The position numbers were made by a program, and so were the translations under genes. From contig JBCFYV010000012.1 in the NCBI GenBank assembly GCA_039000515.1, forward strand, positions 1,704,005-1,768,004: a stretch of DNA of 64,000 bases, in the 5' to 3' direction. Below the pieces are notes generated by a model. It saw only the letters and a program-made list of their open reading frames with translations, searched no databases and was not told the DNA's origin. Source of the DNA: Timema cristinae (taxonomy: Eukaryota; Arthropoda; Insecta; Phasmatodea; Timematidae). The number at the start of each line of letters is the position of its first letter. Within the stretch, counting starts at the first letter, position 1. Shown here piece by piece: positions 9,889-22,335 of this stretch.

Positions 9889-12800
9889 TCACCTAGAAGC
9901 AGTCCCTCCAATCTTAACAACTACTGTCACCTAGTAGTAGTCCCTCCAATCTTAAAAACTACTGTCACCTGTTAGATATTCCTCCAATCTTAACAACTAC
10001 TGTCTCCTATTAGCAGTCCCTCCAATCTTAACAACTACTGTCACCTAGTAGCAGTTCCTCCAATCTTAACAATACTCTCACCTAGTACCAGTTCCTCCAA
10101 TCTTAACAAAACTCTCACCTAGTAGCAGTTCCTCCAATCTTAACAATACTGTCACCTAGTACCAGTTCCTCCAATCTTAACAATACTATCACCTAGTAGC
10201 AGTCCCTCCAATCTTAACAACTACTGTCACCTTGTAGCAGTTCCTCCAATCTTAACAATACTATCACCTAGTAGCAGTTCCTCCAATCTTAACAAAACTC
10301 TCACCTAGTAGCAGTTCCTCCAATCTTAACAATACTCTCACCTTAGTACAGTTCCTCCAATCTTAACAAAATCTCACCTAGTAGCAGTTCCTCCAATCTT
10401 AACAATACTGTCACCTAGTACCAGTTCCTCCAATCTTAACAATACTATCACCTAGTAGCAGTCCCTCCAATCTTAACAACTACTGTCACCTTGTAGCAGT
10501 TCCTCCAATCTTAACAATACTATCACCTAGTAGCAGTTCCTCCAATCTTAACAAAACTCTCACCTAGTAGAAGTTCCTCCAATCTTAACAATACTCTCAC
10601 CTATTAGCAGTTCCTCCAATCTTAACAATACTGTCACCTAGTACCAGTTCCTCCAATCTTAACAATACTATCACCTAGTAGCAGTTCCTCCAATCTTAAC
10701 AACTACTGTCACCTTGTAGCAGTCCTCCAATCTTAACAATACTATCACCTAGTAGCAGTTCCTCCAATCTTAACAAATACTCTCACCTAGTAGCAGTTCC
10801 TCCAATCTTAACAACTACTGTCACCTTGTAGCAGTCCCTCCAATCTTATCAATACTATCACCTAGTAGCAGTTCCTCCAATCTTAACAATACTCTCACCT
10901 AGTAGCAGTTCCTCCAATCTTAACAATACTATCACCTAGTAGCAGTTCCTCCAATCTTAACAAAACTCTCACCTAGTAGCAGTTCCTCCAATCTTAACAA
11001 TACTCTCACCTAGTAGCAGTTCCTCCAATCTTAACAAAACTCTCACCTAGTAGCAGTCCCTCCAATCTTAACAACTACTGTCTCCTTGTAGCAGTCCCCC
11101 CAATCTTAACAACTACTGTACCTAGTAGCAGTTCCTCCAATTTTAACAACTACTGTCACCTAGTAGATGTCCCTCCAATCTTAACAACTACTGTAACCTA
11201 GTAGCAGTTCCTCCAATCTTAACAACTACGGTCACCTAGTAGCAGTCCCTCCAATCTTAACAACTACTCTCACCAGGTAGCAGTCCCTCCAATCTTAACA
11301 ACTACTGTCACCTAGTAGCAGTTCCTCCAATCTTAACAATACTATCACCTAGTAGCAGTTCCTCCAATCTTAACAACTACAGTCACCTAGTAGCAGTTCC
11401 TCCAATCTTAACAACTACTGTCACCTTGTAGCAGTCCTCCAATCTTAACAACTACTGTCACCTAGTAGAGTTCCTCCAATTTAACAACTACTTACCTTGG
11501 TCCTCAATTTAGCAATCTTACCTGTGAGTTCTCAATCTTAACAACTACTGTCACCTAGTAGATTCCCTCCAATCTTAACAACTACTGTCACCTAGTAGCA
11601 AGTCCCTCCAATCTTAAAAATACTGTCACCTAGTAGCAGTTCCTCCAATCTTAACAATACTATCTCCTAGTAGCAGTTCCTCCAATCTTAAAACTACTGT
11701 CACCTAGTTAGCAGTCCCTCCAATCTTAACAACTACTGTACCTAGTAGCAGTTTCCTCCAATCTTAAACAACTACTATCTCTAGTAGCAGTTCCTCCAAT
11801 CTAACAACTACTGTCACTAGTAGCAGTTGCTCCAATCTTAACAATACTGTCACCTAGTAGCAGTTCCTCCAATCTTAACAATACTGTTACCTAGTAGATG
11901 TCCCTCCAATCTTAACAATACTGTCACCTAGTAGCAGTCCCTCCAATCTTAACAATACTTATCCTAGTAGCAGTTCCTCCAATCTTAACAACTACTGTCA
12001 CCTTAGTAGCAGTCCCTCCAATCTTAACAACTACTTTAACCTATGTAGCAGTTCCTCCAATCTTAACAACTACTGTCACCTAGTAGCTAGTTCCTCCAAT
12101 CTTAACAACTACTTACACTAGTAGCAGTTCCTCACAATCTTAACAATCCTTCACTTTGTCACTCCAATTTAACAACTACTGTACCTGTAGATTCCTCCAA
12201 TCTTAACAATACTGTTACCTAGTAGAGTCCCTCCAATCTTAACAATACTATACCTAGTAGCAGTTCCTCCAATCTTAACAACTACCTTATGCATCCTCAT
12301 TTACACTATACGTATGCTCCATTCTTAACAATACTTCACCTAGTAGCAGTTCCTCCAATCTTAACAATACTGTCACCTAGTAGATGTCCTCCAATCTTAA
12401 CAACTACTGTAACCTAGTAGAGTTCCTCCAATCTTAACAACTACTGTACCTAGTAGCAGTTCCTCCAATCTTAACAACTACTGTACCTAGTAGCAGTTCC
12501 TCCAATCTTAACAACTACTGTCACCTAGTAGATGTTCCTCCAATCTTAACAACTACTGTCACCTAGTAGCAGTTCCTCCAATCTTAACAACTACTGTCAC
12601 CTAGTAGCAGTCCTCCAATCTTAACAACTACTGTCACCTGGTAGATGTCCTCCAATCTTAACAACTACTGTCACCTAGTAGCAGTTCCTCCAATCTTAAC
12701 AATACTGTACCTAGTAGCAGTTCCTCCAATCTTAACAACTACTGTCACCTGGTAGAGTTCCTCCAATCTTAACATACTTAACCTAGTAGCAGTTCCTCCA

Positions 12801-14669
12801 ATCTTAACAACTACTGTCACCTAGTAGCATGTTCCTCCAATCTTAACAATTACTGTACCTAGTAGCAGTTCCTCCAATCTTAACAACTACTGTCACCTGG
12901 TAGCAGTTCCTCCAATCTTAACAACTACTGTCACTGGTAGAGTCCTCCAATCTTAACAACTACTGTCACCTAGTGCAGTCCCTCCAATCTTAACAATACT
13001 ATACCTAGGTAGCATGTTCCTCCAATCTTAACAACTACTGTCACCTAGTAGATTTCCTCAATCTTAACAATATGTCACCTAGTAGCAGTCCCTCCAATCT
13101 TACAACTACTTTAACCTAGTAGCAGTCCCTCCAATCTTAACAATGATTGTCACCTAGTAGCAGTCCCTCCAATCTTAACAACTACTGAGACCTAGTAGAA
13201 ATTCCTCCTATCTTAACAGCTACTGTCACCTAGTAGCAGTCCTCCAATCTTAACAACTACTGTCACCTAGTAGCATCCCTCCAATCTTACAAACTACTGT
13301 TCCTAGTAGCAGTCCCTCCAATCTTAACAACTACTGTCACCTAGTAGCAGTCCTCCAATCTTAAGAATACTATCACCTAGTAGCAGTTCCTCCAATCTTA
13401 ACAACTACAGTCACCTAGTAGCAGTTCCTCCAATCTTAACAATACTGTCACCTTGTAGCAGTCCCTCCAATCTTAACAACTACTGTCACCTAGTAGAATT
13501 CCTCCAATGTTAACAACTACTGTCACCTAGTAGCAATCTCTCCAATCTTAACACCTACTGTCACCTAGTAGAATTCCCTCCAATCTTAACAACTACTGTC
13601 ACCTAGTAGCAATCCCTCCAATCTTAAAAACTACTGTCACCTAGTAGCAGTTCCTCCAATCTTAACAATACTATCTCCTAGTAGCAGTTCCTCCAATCTT
13701 AATAACTACTGTCTCCTATTAGCAGTCCCTCCAATCTTAACAACTACTGTATCCTAGTAGCAGTTCCTCCAATCTTAACAATACTATCTCCTAGTAGCAG
13801 TTCCTCCAATCCTAACAACTACTATCACATAGTAGCAGTTGCTCCAATCTTAACAATACTCTCACCTAGTAGCAGTTCCTCCAATCTTAACAATACTGTT
13901 ACCTAGTAGATGTCCCTCCAATCTTAACAATACTATCTCCTAGTAGCAGTCCCTCCAATCTTAACAATACTATCTCCTAGTAGCAGTTCCTCCAATCTTA
14001 ATAACTACTGTCTCCTATTAGCAGTCCCTCCAATCTTAACAACTACTTTAACCTAGTAGCAGTTCCTCCAATCTTAACAATACTATCTCCTAGTAGCAGT
14101 TCCTCCAATCCTAACAACTACTATCACATAGTAGCAGTTGCTCCAATCTTAACAATACTCTCACCTAGTAGCAGTTCCTCCAATCTTAACAATACTGTTA
14201 CCTAGTAGAGGTCCCTCCAATCTTAACAATACTATCTCCTAGTAGCAGTTCCTCCAATCCTAACAACTACTATCACCTAGTAGCAGTTGCTCCAATCTTA
14301 ACAATACTCTCACCTAGTAGCAGTTCCTCCAATCTTAACAATACTGTCACCTAGTAGATGTCCCTCCAATCTTAACAATACTATCTCCTAGTAGCAGTTC
14401 CTCCAATCCTAACAACTACTATCACCTAGTAGCAGTTGCTCCAATCTTAACAATACTCTCACCTAGTAGCAGTTCCTCCAATCTTAACAATACTGTCACC
14501 TAGTAGATGTCCCTCCAATCTTAACAATACTATCGCCTAGTAGCAGTTCCTCCAATCCTAACAACTACTATCACCTAGTAGCAGTTGCTCCAATCTTAAC
14601 AATACTCTCACCTAGTAGCAGTTCCTCCAATCTTAACAATACTGTCACCTAGTAGATGTCCCTCCAATG
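9889..14669 (+). repeat. 37-38-bp satellite array inside an ATG2 intron, about 127 copies
   Basis: A continuous tandem array whose unit reads TCCTCCAATCTTAACAA, then CTACTGTCACCTAGTAGCAG. The 38-bp form has AACAACTAC and the 37-bp form has AACAATAC. Variants recur in ordered groups, and from about 14211 to the end the pattern repeats every 148 bp, that is four monomers. Between about 11460 and 13100 many units lack single bases at random places, unlike the ends of the array. It fills 4.8 kb of the 6.5-kb intron between ATG2 exons a and b. It has no coding capacity and no spacers. Confidence 0.97.
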
Positions 14670-14873
14670 TCATTGTTTACACCATAAGGGGGTTTAGAAA
14701 CTACTCTTCTAATTAGAGTGAAATACCTATTTCAATACTTCACTAAAAATAAAACTAGCAACTGCTATTGCCATTGATAATAAATTATCAAATTCACTGA
14801 TACAGCTACAACCTATTTACATCATTTGTATTTTGTTATCTCTGCCAAGCTATGAGTGATATTGTATTTTCAG

Positions 14874-15028
14874 TTCAAGGTATTCGAGACCTATTTTGGT
14901 TACCTATAGAGCAATATCAAAAGGACGGTCGTATTATCCGAGGTTTGCAGCGAGGAGCAAACTCCTTCACTACATCAACAGCAATGGCAGCACTCGAGCT
15001 CACCAATAGAATAGTGCTAGCAATACAA
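14874..15028 (+). CDS. ATG2: ATG2, exon b
   Basis: The acceptor is TTGTATTTTCAG (ending 14873) and the donor is GTGAGT (15029). The exon has two bases completing the codon split from exon a (giving Phe), then 51 codons ending in Ala-Ile-Gln. The residues GIRDLFWLPIEQYQKDGR and GLQRGANSF, then AALELTNRIV, correspond to one of the best conserved blocks of ATG2, within the C-terminal ATG_C region. Phase 0 at its end agrees with the start of exon c, 19.25 kb downstream. Neighbouring sequence is satellite upstream and a SINE 237 bp downstream. The gene is constitutive in animals, and nothing regulatory is visible here. Confidence 0.95.
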
Positions 15029-15264
15029 GTGAGTAGAATCCTGCTTACACAAGGACATTGTACGTATCCATAGATAGATTGCGCCACTAGGAAGACTAGA
15101 ACTTCACAATTTGCACATATTGCCGCAGGGGAAATATGTAAAACCAGGATAAGTCAGGGAATATTAAACTGTCAAGTTAATCAGTTAAATGTCAGAGTAT
15201 ATTTTAGCCGATCAGGGAAAATGGCTTATTTGTCACTCTAAGAAAGAGGAATGAATGTCTTAGT

Positions 15265-15504
15265 CACCCACTTCAGTGGTTGCATGCTCGAATGCGCTAC
15301 TCTCGTGTTGGACTAGACTGCCAAAGACAAGGGTATCGAGGTTTGATCCTGGTTGGGTGCACTTGGGGTGGTTTTCCACTCTCCCTCCATACAGATGTGG
15401 GATCATTTCCTCTAAATTAGTCCTTCCTAATCCCCAATCCATTATTGTAATTAGTTGATAGGTGTAGGACCAGAACAGGTCATAAGACTTGATGCTAAAA
15501 AAAA
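15265..15504 (+). mobile_element. SINE-1 copy with 8-bp target-site duplication
   Basis: The tRNA-like head includes a GGTTTGATCC B box near 15340, and the body has GTGGTTTTCCACTCTCCCTC and CCCCAATCCATTA. It ends in a short A run. Perfect direct repeats GTCTTAGT lie at 15257-15264 and 15505-15512. The sequence is diverged from the 9331 copy and lacks the (TAA)n tail, so it is older or from another subfamily. Confidence 0.88.
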
Positions 15505-15512
15505 GTCTTAGT

Positions 15513-17235
15513 TATATCCTATTAAAAGAATTGAGTATTTTGTTGTTTTTTTAAACATATTTATAAATCTCAACATAGGTTTTAGTCAGAGAAATTTTGA
15601 TTTTTAAATCAGGGGAAGGTCAAGGAACTTAATTTCTGAGATTTTGTGTCCACCTTATGTGCCCAAGAAATATTTAGAGGCATATGTATAGAGATAACAT
15701 GGCTGCTAGAGTCCTGTTGAGAGTAAAATATTATCTATATTATGAATAATTATGTATACATAACACCTTTTTTTCACTACTATGATATAACATTTGGTAG
15801 AAAAGAAGTGAATAAAGCAATTTTACCAACTTTATTCAGAAGTTAACACAACTTTTCTACCCTGTAACATACTTTCAGAAAGCAGTAATTCTTAGTGGCC
15901 CTGTGTCAATAATACAAATATAGCCCTGTCCTCGACTAACAGTCAATAAATTAAGGAGAAGGATGTCTACATCTACAAGAAACATAAAAAATACACTAAA
16001 TGAGTAAATTAAACAGAAAGCAGATATAAAATGTATAAAAAGCAAAGTAATTTAATAGAGCAAAGTTTAAAGAAAACAACACATTAACTAACCTGAAGGA
16101 ATAAGCACAGTGCCTTAAGGGTCCCACCTACCGTCAATAGTACATTCACATTGAATATACCCTTGAACTAATCTCCAGGAATAAATACAAACTAAGGTAT
16201 TGAATAGTCAAACAAAATTTATCCACCTTAAGGGTGCCAACTACTTCAAGTAGAGCTCTGAAAAAAAGATGTCCCACATCTCAGTTATAAGAGTGAAACT
16301 TAACATTTACCCAGAATTCGCGCACAAAGAATTCCAGAGGCCTGTTAGGTTTTGTGGGCGAAGAATACCACAGCCATTTCATCATTTTTGTAAGGGTTTG
16401 CAAGAAAATTTACCAAACCTTTATTTATGAAGCGACTATTTTGATTCCTCCATCATTTTAATCTGTATGTATTGTTCTTTAATATTAATAAATTAATACA
16501 ATTTGATTAAAATTATTTAATTGCTAAATTTAAATTTAATCTTTAATTGTTTTTAATTTTTATCAAAACTAATACTAACATATTTAAAAATATATTATAT
16601 ACACATTTCAATATTATTTTGTTTTAGTCCATTTAGTTTTATAGAATAAAATAAAGTTTTGAATATATATGATTAAAAATAGTAATTACAGGAGTTTCTA
16701 TTTGATATCCTACAGTAGATATTATTGGTCCGTTATTACTTATCTTACAGAAAGATTTATTATATTGCTCACCTCATGAATAAATATTTAGGCCTACACA
16801 TGTTTTTCAAAAAACCTTTAATAATCAATAATTTCATTTCTTTTTACATATTTTATAAAATTTATAAAGTTATCACGCCTATTTATTTAAATTGCTAAGG
16901 AAATATTTTCATTCACATGCCATAACATGAAAATCTAAATAGTATATTTTTCTAAACTCAGAACAATTTAACCCATATATCTGAAAACTGTTTACAAAAT
17001 TATTTACATCAGTAAGAATGTTAGTAACACTTATGATTTCCATGCAGCTTGTATGTAAACCGGCGTTGAACTTAGCTCATTGAGTACGTAACTCTCCCAC
17101 TGTAAATGTACTAAACTCTCAGTTGCAATAACAACTATTTACGGTTTATTTTTGTTGCCAACCTTGTATAAAATAATAGAGGGAAATATTTTCTTTCCAG
17201 TGATATAATACATTACTACATTATCTATCTGGTAA
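15513..17235. other. AT-rich intronic sequence
   Basis: ATG2 intron sequence. I see a short duplicated motif (CCTTAAGGGT near 16113 and 16229) and a GC-poor stretch at 16440-17000. No exon, RNA gene or identified mobile element was found. Confidence 0.5.
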
Positions 17236-17259
17236 AGCAAGAACTAGAGCAAATCTAGA

Positions 17260-17376
17260 GAGCTGACCTCATCGGCTATGCCACTTTTAATGGTAGTAGG
17301 CGGAGCCAATCAGATCAGGTCGTGGCACTTTTAGCAATAGTAGGAGGAGCTGATCAGATTGGCTTGTGGCACTAAA
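17260..17376 (+). repeat. Two-copy tandem repeat of about 55 bp
   Basis: The block GGCACTTTTA, AATAGTAGG, GGAGC, ATCAGAT occurs twice in tandem, with a partial third GGCAC. It lies immediately before the hAT-type element at 17387. Confidence 0.6.
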
Positions 17377-17386
17377 GGATTAAACC

Positions 17387-19010
17387 TAGAGATGGGCCAC
17401 TCGAATCTTCGAATCCTTGAATCCACCGAATCCTGACAAGTATTCGAGATTTGAGGATTCGGTGTTTAACTGGATTCGATGATCGGATCTTTCACCTCAT
17501 AAACAAAGCGTAATATGTTGAGTTCAAAAATTACTTAGTTAGGCCTACTTGAAAAGCACAACTTAATCCGTAATATTTGTTTAGTTGGACAAAAGAGACA
17601 AACATGAATAAAATCTTATTTAAAAATATAAAAAATTGTTGGGTGTGGAAAATCTTAGGTGTCTAGTACCCTACCTCCCAACCGTATGGGAAACTTGGAC
17701 TCGACCGTTTCGGCACGTGCTCAATTCTAAAACTTTTACCTCACGAACAATCGTGTAAATATTTTAATAAACACATCAAAACTCTTCAAAAACTGAAAAT
17801 CAAAACTAGAATTACAAATAAACTCGAAATAAATTTAACAATTAATGGCTTTTTTTAACAGAAATAAGAACACATTACGGATGATACAAAGTCAGCCGCC
17901 ATTACACACAATATTAAATCAGTCGCCATGACGTGTATTATGTTTACTCGCCTGAGTGATGATTAAAATAAAGATACTGTTAATTCTTACTACCCAACTG
18001 GTTTTAATTATCTACAACTATGTAAAGAACTCCAATTTATTGAATACGAATGATCCTTAAGTTAGGCATATTGTTGGATTTCATGAAAAATAAATACTGT
18101 CAACAGTCAGATATTGATAAAACTGTTTATTTATCCATACCGGCCTATGTATCATATATCGATTGTTTGTTTAAAATCGATTCAGGTAATCTGATCACTT
18201 AGTAAGCGCTCTAGAGTTTTAAGAATCAAATAACGACTTGCTAATCCATTATTTATTTTTAAATGGGTTTAAACTTAGTTTTTATTATTTTTTTAAATAT
18301 GTTATTGAAGTAATTGTGGAAATATTCAAACGTAGTCCTGCCTTATAAAATGGAAATGAACATATTGTAGTCGGAAATATGTTCATGTTTTAAATAAAAT
18401 GTATTCTCAGAAATTGATATATCGCAAGAATCGAATATATTTGTTTTCTATGGAAAAATAGATAATGGATATAAAAGAAAATAATAATAAAACATACTTA
18501 AGCATTATTGAGTTCACTATTTCCAATGTATGTTTAATTGTTAAGCATGTTGTTTTAGTCTTTATTATAAATATCCGTTTGTATTTTTATTTTTGCTATT
18601 TTAATACAATTAAATATCCTTTAATGATGATTAAAGTTGATCAAAGGATATCTAGGCCTAATATGTTTAATTCGCATGTTTTTAGAAACTTAACCCATTG
18701 TAACAACACTTTAAAAATAACTAAAAGACACTCAAGTTTTGATTGATTTGATTATTAACAATAATATGAGTCTAGATTGTTTAATTCGGCTGGATTTTAA
18801 CCTGTACTTTGCGAGGGGGGGAAAGGGGGGTTAATAAAATTGAAAGCATGATTGAAATAAACCTTAATTCACAGTTTAGGCCTATATTGTGTAATGTAGG
18901 TCTATTTGTAAATCATTAAAATTTATAACGATCTGCTAGGATTCGGATTCGAGATTCAAAAATAAAATGTAGATTCGGATTCAAGAAATAGTGGATTCGA
19001 CCCATCTCTA
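17387..19010. mobile_element. Non-autonomous hAT-type DNA transposon
   Basis: The left end starts TAGAGATGGG and the right end finishes CCCATCTCTA, a perfect 10-bp terminal inverted repeat. Just inside, many GATTCGAAT-type motifs occur as subterminal repeats at both ends. The flanks ATTAAACC (17379-17386) and GTTAAAAC (19011-19018) agree at 6 of 8 bases, which fits the 8-bp duplication made by hAT transposases. The 1.6 kb interior has no convincing transposase frame. Confidence 0.75.
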
Positions 19011-20176
19011 GTTAAAACATTTTAATGGGCAGGTCATATTGACTGACGATTTACTTTACATAGTTAACATAAATAGATCCTTAAAAAAACATGAATTAAT
19101 TAGATCTTGGTGCATGCGGCCATACCCTACTACAAATATACAACAACACCACAAGAACTCGACGTCACAAATCATACAATATGAATGACTGAACAAAAAC
19201 AATACATTTAACTAATTTTTACGTTGAATTGGAAAAAAAAGTAAGGCCCTCCCATATACCCTGACAGCTAACTTACTACAGAGTTTGTACAGTCCTTGAA
19301 TGATCTGGAATTTAAAATACCTGAAAAAGTCCTTAAATTGCTCTGGACCTTGAAAAGTCTTGGAATTTCCAGATTTCAATATTTATTTTTGAAATGGTTG
19401 TAAAGAATGGCTGTAAAGACCGTGATGTATTGGGACATGAAATATCTAGCGCATGCTCTTTGATCAAGCGTTAGTTGTTGTCTGCTGTTTACTTTACTCT
19501 CCGCTACTCTTCCCGCTTCTTTATTTTATTTGTTATCTTATCGCATGATAAATCCATGGGTTATGATCTTTATAGGGCCAAGGGGAAACAGTGTTGACTT
19601 CTCTGGCAAACGCACTAGTGCTACTTTCGTTGAAATAAATGCTTTCTCTGATTTGCTATATTTAAAAACTCAATTCCTGTGCATTTACAATTTTTTTAAA
19701 TAAGTTGCTTAAAAACCATCATTTGTTATAATTCTTTGAAGGCTAATTACAGTTTAGCACTAAAATGCCCACCAATAGCTATTAGTTCATCTTTCATCCA
19801 CCTTAGCAGTCAAACTCCTGTTCTAGCCATACTACAGGAAGTTGCCATTTTATAACTCTATTATCTATGGTTGCGCAATTTTGGGGTCTGTAAACATTAT
19901 CCCGTGAAATTTTGTATTTAGATGGTAGCTGTGTAGTTTGTTTTATCTTAATGTGTTTTATTTCTATGGCAATCCTTAAGTACTAGTTCAGTTTGCTTCG
20001 TTACCGCTGTGTTTATTTCCACACGAAGGTTTTATTATGTAAACACTGATGAGTGTTTTGTTTAGCCTCTTTCGGGACAAGATACGGTAATTTCTGTCTG
20101 CAAGTAATTTGCCATGGATAAATAAACTGTGGTTTCATTATTCTTGAATGGATTTTTTTGTAACTTTTAATACTGT

Positions 20177-20584
20177 GTGTTACGTAAAGGCAGGAAATCA
20201 CCATTTGCCTTGTTTTGTATTTATCTACGTGCCAATATACCGGGGAATTGTGCTTTCAATGATTTGTGGTTACATAACCCCCACTTTAATAATTGGCTTG
20301 TAAAAGTGGCAGACTGGAACAAAGACAGATGTAGCATATGCTCTTCAGTATTTGACATTGCCAAAATGGGGGTGTCTGCTTTAACACGTCACATGAATGG
20401 GGAAAAAAACCCTTTTGGAATTCACTATTTTCTCGGTGCTACACAACCAGAGCAATCTTTGAGCTCTGCGGCTCCTGATTCAGAACCAGTACCACAAGGA
20501 CAACAGATAGTAAGCGCCTTCTTAAGGCTACCACCCACTCTACTACCTCTTACCTACGGCCACACTAAACTAAAAGGAAAATGA
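20177..20584 (+). pseudogene. BED-like zinc-finger N-terminal part of hAT transposase
   Basis: Within a 135-codon frame, residues 33-78 carry HFNNWLVKVADWNKDRCSIC, then a phenylalanine, then GVSALTRHMNGEKN. The pattern C-x2-C...F...G...AL..H..G is the DNA-binding zinc finger found at the N-terminus of several hAT transposases and derived proteins. The following residues are Ser/Pro-rich linker. The frame is not continuous with the core, and 1.7 kb of non-coding or inserted sequence separates them. The first methionine is only the first in the frame, and the true start is unknown. Confidence 0.7.
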
Positions 20585-22335
20585 GGGTAAGCTACAAAAA
20601 GTTATAAAGAAGAAAGACATTAACAACAATTTGGTAACAATATGAATATTTTATTTAATAAAACAATAATTTATATGGCCTCAAAAATCCATCAGGGGTT
20701 GTGTTGAAAATCATATTAAACAAATGTGGAGTACTACATGCAAATGTTTCCAAACATGAAACATGTTCTTATGTCAACTAGGTCAGTCTGGAAGAGACAA
20801 TCACTCGTTACAACAACACAATGTCAGTTTCACAACAATGAATATTGACAAAACAACCTAAAGTGTTGACAATCCAAGCAAATTATTTATAAATGTCTAG
20901 TCAGATATTTATTGACTTCAAAAAGAAAAGAGCTTAATGGGCATCTTTGAAATTGGTACAAAAGTTGTCTGCTTCGCTACATTTAATACAGACAAAGAAA
21001 AGAAAATGGGAAGTAATTTTAATAGCGTACGGATATTTCGGTGAACACAAGAGTTTGGCTTACAGACCATAGGTCAAACTCCCGTGGGACTATTAAATGT
21101 TGACACAACTACGGACGTTAACAAGATCCCTACTAGTTAATAAAAATTATAGCTTACAAAAGAAGTCTAGATACACCAAAATTAAATTCAATTACATAAT
21201 TTGGAAAATAGTCAAAGTCAAAATCAGCCCATCAGTAAAATGTTACGTTACTATACCAAACAATTCAAAATAATAAAACATCGTCAAAAGATGAGTTTAA
21301 ATTTAACAGCTAAATTCAGACAAATCAAATAAAATACTTCTAGCAAAAATTAGTTCAAAAATATGGCAATCGGATATATTAAGTGACCTCACTGACACTA
21401 GCGCCTAACTGGCGGCAAAAAGAATTAGGTGTCTCATTACAAAATTTAGTATTACAAACAATATTAATTTTAACAAATAGTTTACGTTACCTATTCAGGT
21501 TTATTCCAATAAATATGTTACTTTACTTTCAAAATTGAACAAGCCATAGTTCAAGTCTATTAAAATAATACTGATGAAATACATATATAGAAAATATGAA
21601 AACATCCTGAAAAATCCTGACGGCGTCTAATACAATATTCTAAGACATGACTTCTCCTGAAGGCGTCCAATTTAATAGTCGACACGTCTTCAAAATCACC
21701 GAGCTTAAATATTGTTTCTAGTCGTCTGGGGTTGAAAGGGGGGAGGAGGGGGCATCCATATACGTCATTGACATCCCATCGGCCACTTCGATGGATGAAA
21801 ATCAGCACGTACACCATCGATCAAGCCTGGATTGGCTGGCCTCTCTTCATCACATCCGCCAGTGTTGACAAAAGATCTTTTTGACCAGAGCACCAGTGAC
21901 GTACACACAACACGCGCTGTCTTGGAGGTAGATTCCGTCTTGCTCGCAGGGGGCAGGTTAGTCGTAATTCCGGTACTGTTGTGAGCTTCATTACTGATTC
22001 CCAATGGAATCACTAGCACATCAGATGCAGTTACCCCAAGCCTTGTTCATCCCACTCTTCAATTTAGGACACTGCGAGTATAGTCCAGTCTTGAAGGTTG
22101 TTTTAGCCAGAAGAGACAAAGGGTAAGTACATGAACTTTTTTTGATTGCAGCGAGTTTATTATTCTTGTTTGATATGGCTTAGTATTGTAAATGGATTCT
22201 ACATTGGACTACAATAGAGAAGCTTACTATTGCAGGAAGTGTATTAATATTGCGGTTTCATACAGAGTGGTTAGTATGACTTGAAGATTAGTATGGGGGG
22301 GGGGGGGTTGTATGATGTAACATCACCAAATGTTA

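Noticed and set aside
9889..14669. Possible CRISPR-like array (37-bp repeats)
   Set aside because: Repeats are directly adjacent with no unique spacers, in a eukaryotic intron. The same holds for 52678-54367 and 60181-61345.
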